Assembly: GCA_902792895.1 (NCBI GenBank)
Contig: CADBBK010000003.1
Coordinates: 1 to 64,000 of the forward strand
DNA from: an uncultured Bacteroidales bacterium
GTDB taxonomy: Bacteria; Bacteroidota; Bacteroidia; Bacteroidales; Muribaculaceae
Direction of reading: 5' to 3'
Length of the DNA: 64,000 nucleotides
In this document: positions 62,418 to 64,000 of the stretch, in pieces
Numbering within the stretch: position 1 is the stretch's first letter
How the letters are laid out: each line of letters begins with the position of its first letter
The notes under the pieces: generated by a model
Databases searched by the model: none
Told to the model about the DNA's origin: nothing
The model's input: the letters and a program-made list of their open reading frames with translations, nothing else
Translations under genes and position numbers: made by a program

Positions 62418-64000
62418 TTAGTTGTCTTTCTTGGCGCGCAGGCAGGAGACGGCAAGGAAGAGAATCAGGGCAATGTACATGACGATGCCCAGGAAGTTGC
62501 TGGCAGCGTCGCCCAGCGGATTCTCATACTTGAAGCCGAAGAAGATCATCGCTGCACTGACAACACCCATCAGGGCGCCACCGGCAATGAAACCAGATGC
62601 CAACAGGGTACCGCGCTCCTTGCGGGCGGCGTTGACCTTCTCATCCTTGCTGCGGCTGCCGACGAACCAGCTGATGATGGCGCCGACGAGCAGCGGGGCA
62701 TTCAACTGCAAGGGGATGAACATACCCAGCGAGAAGGGCAGGGCAGGCACCTTGAGCCAGTTGAGCAACAGGGCGAGAATAGCACCCACGCCGTAGAGTA
62801 ACCAGGGGGTCTCTCCGCCCATCATCAGGGGCTTGATGACTGCTGCCATGGCGTTGGCCTGGGGAGCAACCATGGCGTTGGGGCCAGTGAAGCCGTAGGC
62901 CTCGTTCAGGATCATCATCACACCACCTACAGTGGCAGCCGACACGAGGGTGCCGACAAATTTCCACGTCTGCTGCTTGGCGGGCGTGGTGCCGATCCAG
63001 TAACCTATCTTCATATCGGTGACCATACCGCCAGCCATCGAGAGTGCGGTGCAAACCACACCACCAATGACCATGGCTGCTACGATGCCCTTGGAGCCTT
63101 CGAGGCCGATAGCGACAAAGATGACACTGGCCACGATCAAGGTCATCAGGGTCATACCCGACACGGGGTTACTGCCCACGATAGCGATAGCGTTAGCGGC
63201 CACGGTGGTGAACAGGAAGGCGATAACCAGCACGACGAGGAAGGCCACGATGGTCTGCAGCAGGTTGTGAATGACGCCGATGTAGAAGAACACGAAGGTA
63301 ACCAACAGGGCAGCCAAGAGGGCAAACACGAGGACCTTCATGGAGATGTCACGCTGATGGCGCTCCACCTGCACGTTCTGGGCCTGTCCCTTAAAGGCCT
63401 GTCCGGCAAGACCGGCGGCGTTCTTGATGACACCCCACGACTTGACGATGCCGATGATACCGCTCATGGCGATACCGCCGATACCGATGTAGCGTGCACC
63501 GCCTGCAAAGATATCTTCGGGAGCCATCTGGGCAAACTCAGGATTCATGCCCATGAGGGGAACGATGATCCACCAGATAAAGGCACTACCGGCAAAGATG
63601 ATGAAGGCATAGGGCAGGCCGATGATGTAGCCCAGACCCAGCACAGCGGCACCGGTGTTAATCTTAAAGATCATCTTCACGTTGTTGGTGAAACTCTCAA
63701 GCGCGGGGATGGCTTGGGTGGTGAGCACCTCTTTCCACCATCCGAAGGTCGAGAGCAGGAAGTCGTACAGACCGCCCACGATACCTGCGATGAGCAGGGG
63801 ACGCGCCTGGTCGCCGCCCTTCTGACCGCTGACGAGCACCTGGGTGGTCGCGGTGGCCTCGGGGAACGGGAACTTGCCGTGCATGTCGCTCACGAAGTAC
63901 TTGCGGAAGGGGATGAAGAACAAAATTCCCAAGCAGCCACCCAGCAATGAGCTAAGGAAGACTTCCAGGAAGTTCACGGTGATTTCGGGGTACTCGGCCT
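62418..64000 (-). CDS. OPT family oligopeptide transporter, 5' partial
   Basis: 527 residues visible; the frame stays open to the right edge, so the N terminus lies outside the window. Polytopic inner-membrane protein with about 12 hydrophobic helices here. Family features: PEITVNFLEVFLSSLLGGCL followed by LFFIPFRKYFV, the loop MHGKFPFPEATATTQVLVSG typical of OPT proteins, and late helices GFIAGGALMGVVSAAMIFFG. Predicted proton-coupled uptake of oligopeptides. The apparent GTG start at 63977 is internal. It ends with a charged tail (CLRAKKDN). Confidence 0.92.
   Translation of the reverse strand, partial: AEYPEITVNFLEVFLSSLLGGCLGILFFIPFRKYFVSDMHGKFPFPEATATTQVLVSGQKGGDQARPLLIAGIVGGLYDFLLSTFGWWKEVLTTQAIPALESFTNNVKMIFKINTGAAVLGLGYIIGLPYAFIIFAGSAFIWWIIVPLMGMNPEFAQMAPEDIFAGGARYIGIGGIAMSGIIGIVKSWGVIKNAAGLAGQAFKGQAQNVQVERHQRDISMKVLVFALLAALLVTFVFFYIGVIHNLLQTIVAFLVVLVIAFLFTTVAANAIAIVGSNPVSGMTLMTLIVASVIFVAIGLEGSKGIVAAMVIGGVVCTALSMAGGMVTDMKIGYWIGTTPAKQQTWKFVGTLVSAATVGGVMMILNEAYGFTGPNAMVAPQANAMAAVIKPLMMGGETPWLLYGVGAILALLLNWLKVPALPFSLGMFIPLQLNAPLLVGAIISWFVGSRSKDEKVNAARKERGTLLASGFIAGGALMGVVSAAMIFFGFKYENPLGDAASNFLGIVMYIALILFLAVSCLRAKKDN

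Noticed and set aside
63977-64000. GTG at 63977 as the start of the OPT transporter
   Set aside because: The frame continues to the right edge with family-like sequence (AEYPEITVNFLEV), so the gene is partial.

Overview
The window is a chromosomal segment of a gut-type member of the Bacteroidales. The signs are Bacteroidetes promoters (TTTG, 19-21 nt, TAnnTTTG), A-rich leaders without Shine-Dalgarno motifs, C10 (streptopain-like) proteases, a BspA-type leucine-rich repeat protein, Porin_10 and OMP beta-barrel proteins, a PG0541-type RND operon and C-terminal sorting domains like those of type IX secretion. The family is not certain; Prevotellaceae or Muribaculaceae are plausible.

Layout. 1-14504: six tandem, same-strand genes for secreted C10 proteases (the first cut by the window edge), mostly with their own promoters and terminators, each ending in a dockerin-like pair of Ca-binding repeats. 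14644-18447: a short glycan operon (flippase, GT2 glycosyltransferase, F420-dehydrogenase-beta-like Fe-S protein). 18622-24214: a small secreted protein, cardiolipin synthase, ispE, grpE-dnaJ and a pseudouridine synthase. 24306-29147 (minus): a YbjN/TPR-like protein, a solute-binding protein, an aminotransferase and a PAS-LuxR regulator. 29388-32041: an outer-membrane beta-barrel protein coupled to a small unknown protein. 32310-42028 (minus): porin, acyltransferase, then a complete TetR-TolC-adaptor-RND-PG0541 efflux operon. 42219-45686: a seventh, larger C10 protease with a sorting-type C terminus. 45956-48069: a broken 5' copy of a DUF2461 gene, a hypothetical secreted protein and the intact DUF2461 gene. 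48364-50814: a divergent membrane pyrophosphatase. 51973-54666: a four-gene 2-oxoacid:ferredoxin oxidoreductase operon. 54785-58330: secreted endonuclease I, RecD-like helicase, tRNA-Ser(GGA). 58423-62407: an LRR protein with a dockerin-like tail, a small inverted-repeat element, and a RAYT (REP-associated tyrosine transposase) beside a head-to-head REP pair. 62418-64000: a partial OPT transporter.

The most unusual feature is the C10 protease family. In every paralogue the C-terminal FN3 domain is interrupted at the same place by a beta-rich module. The flanks are conserved but the module is of at least three unrelated-looking types, as if different cargo had been swapped into one FN3 loop. 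The tandem copies carry dockerin-like tails, while the detached seventh copy has a duplicated Ig/FN3 block and a sorting-type tail. Other strong points are the REP pair with compensatory stem changes next to the RAYT, a perfect TetR operator candidate, the decayed gene copies, and 9-nt tandem arrays directly after two stop codons.
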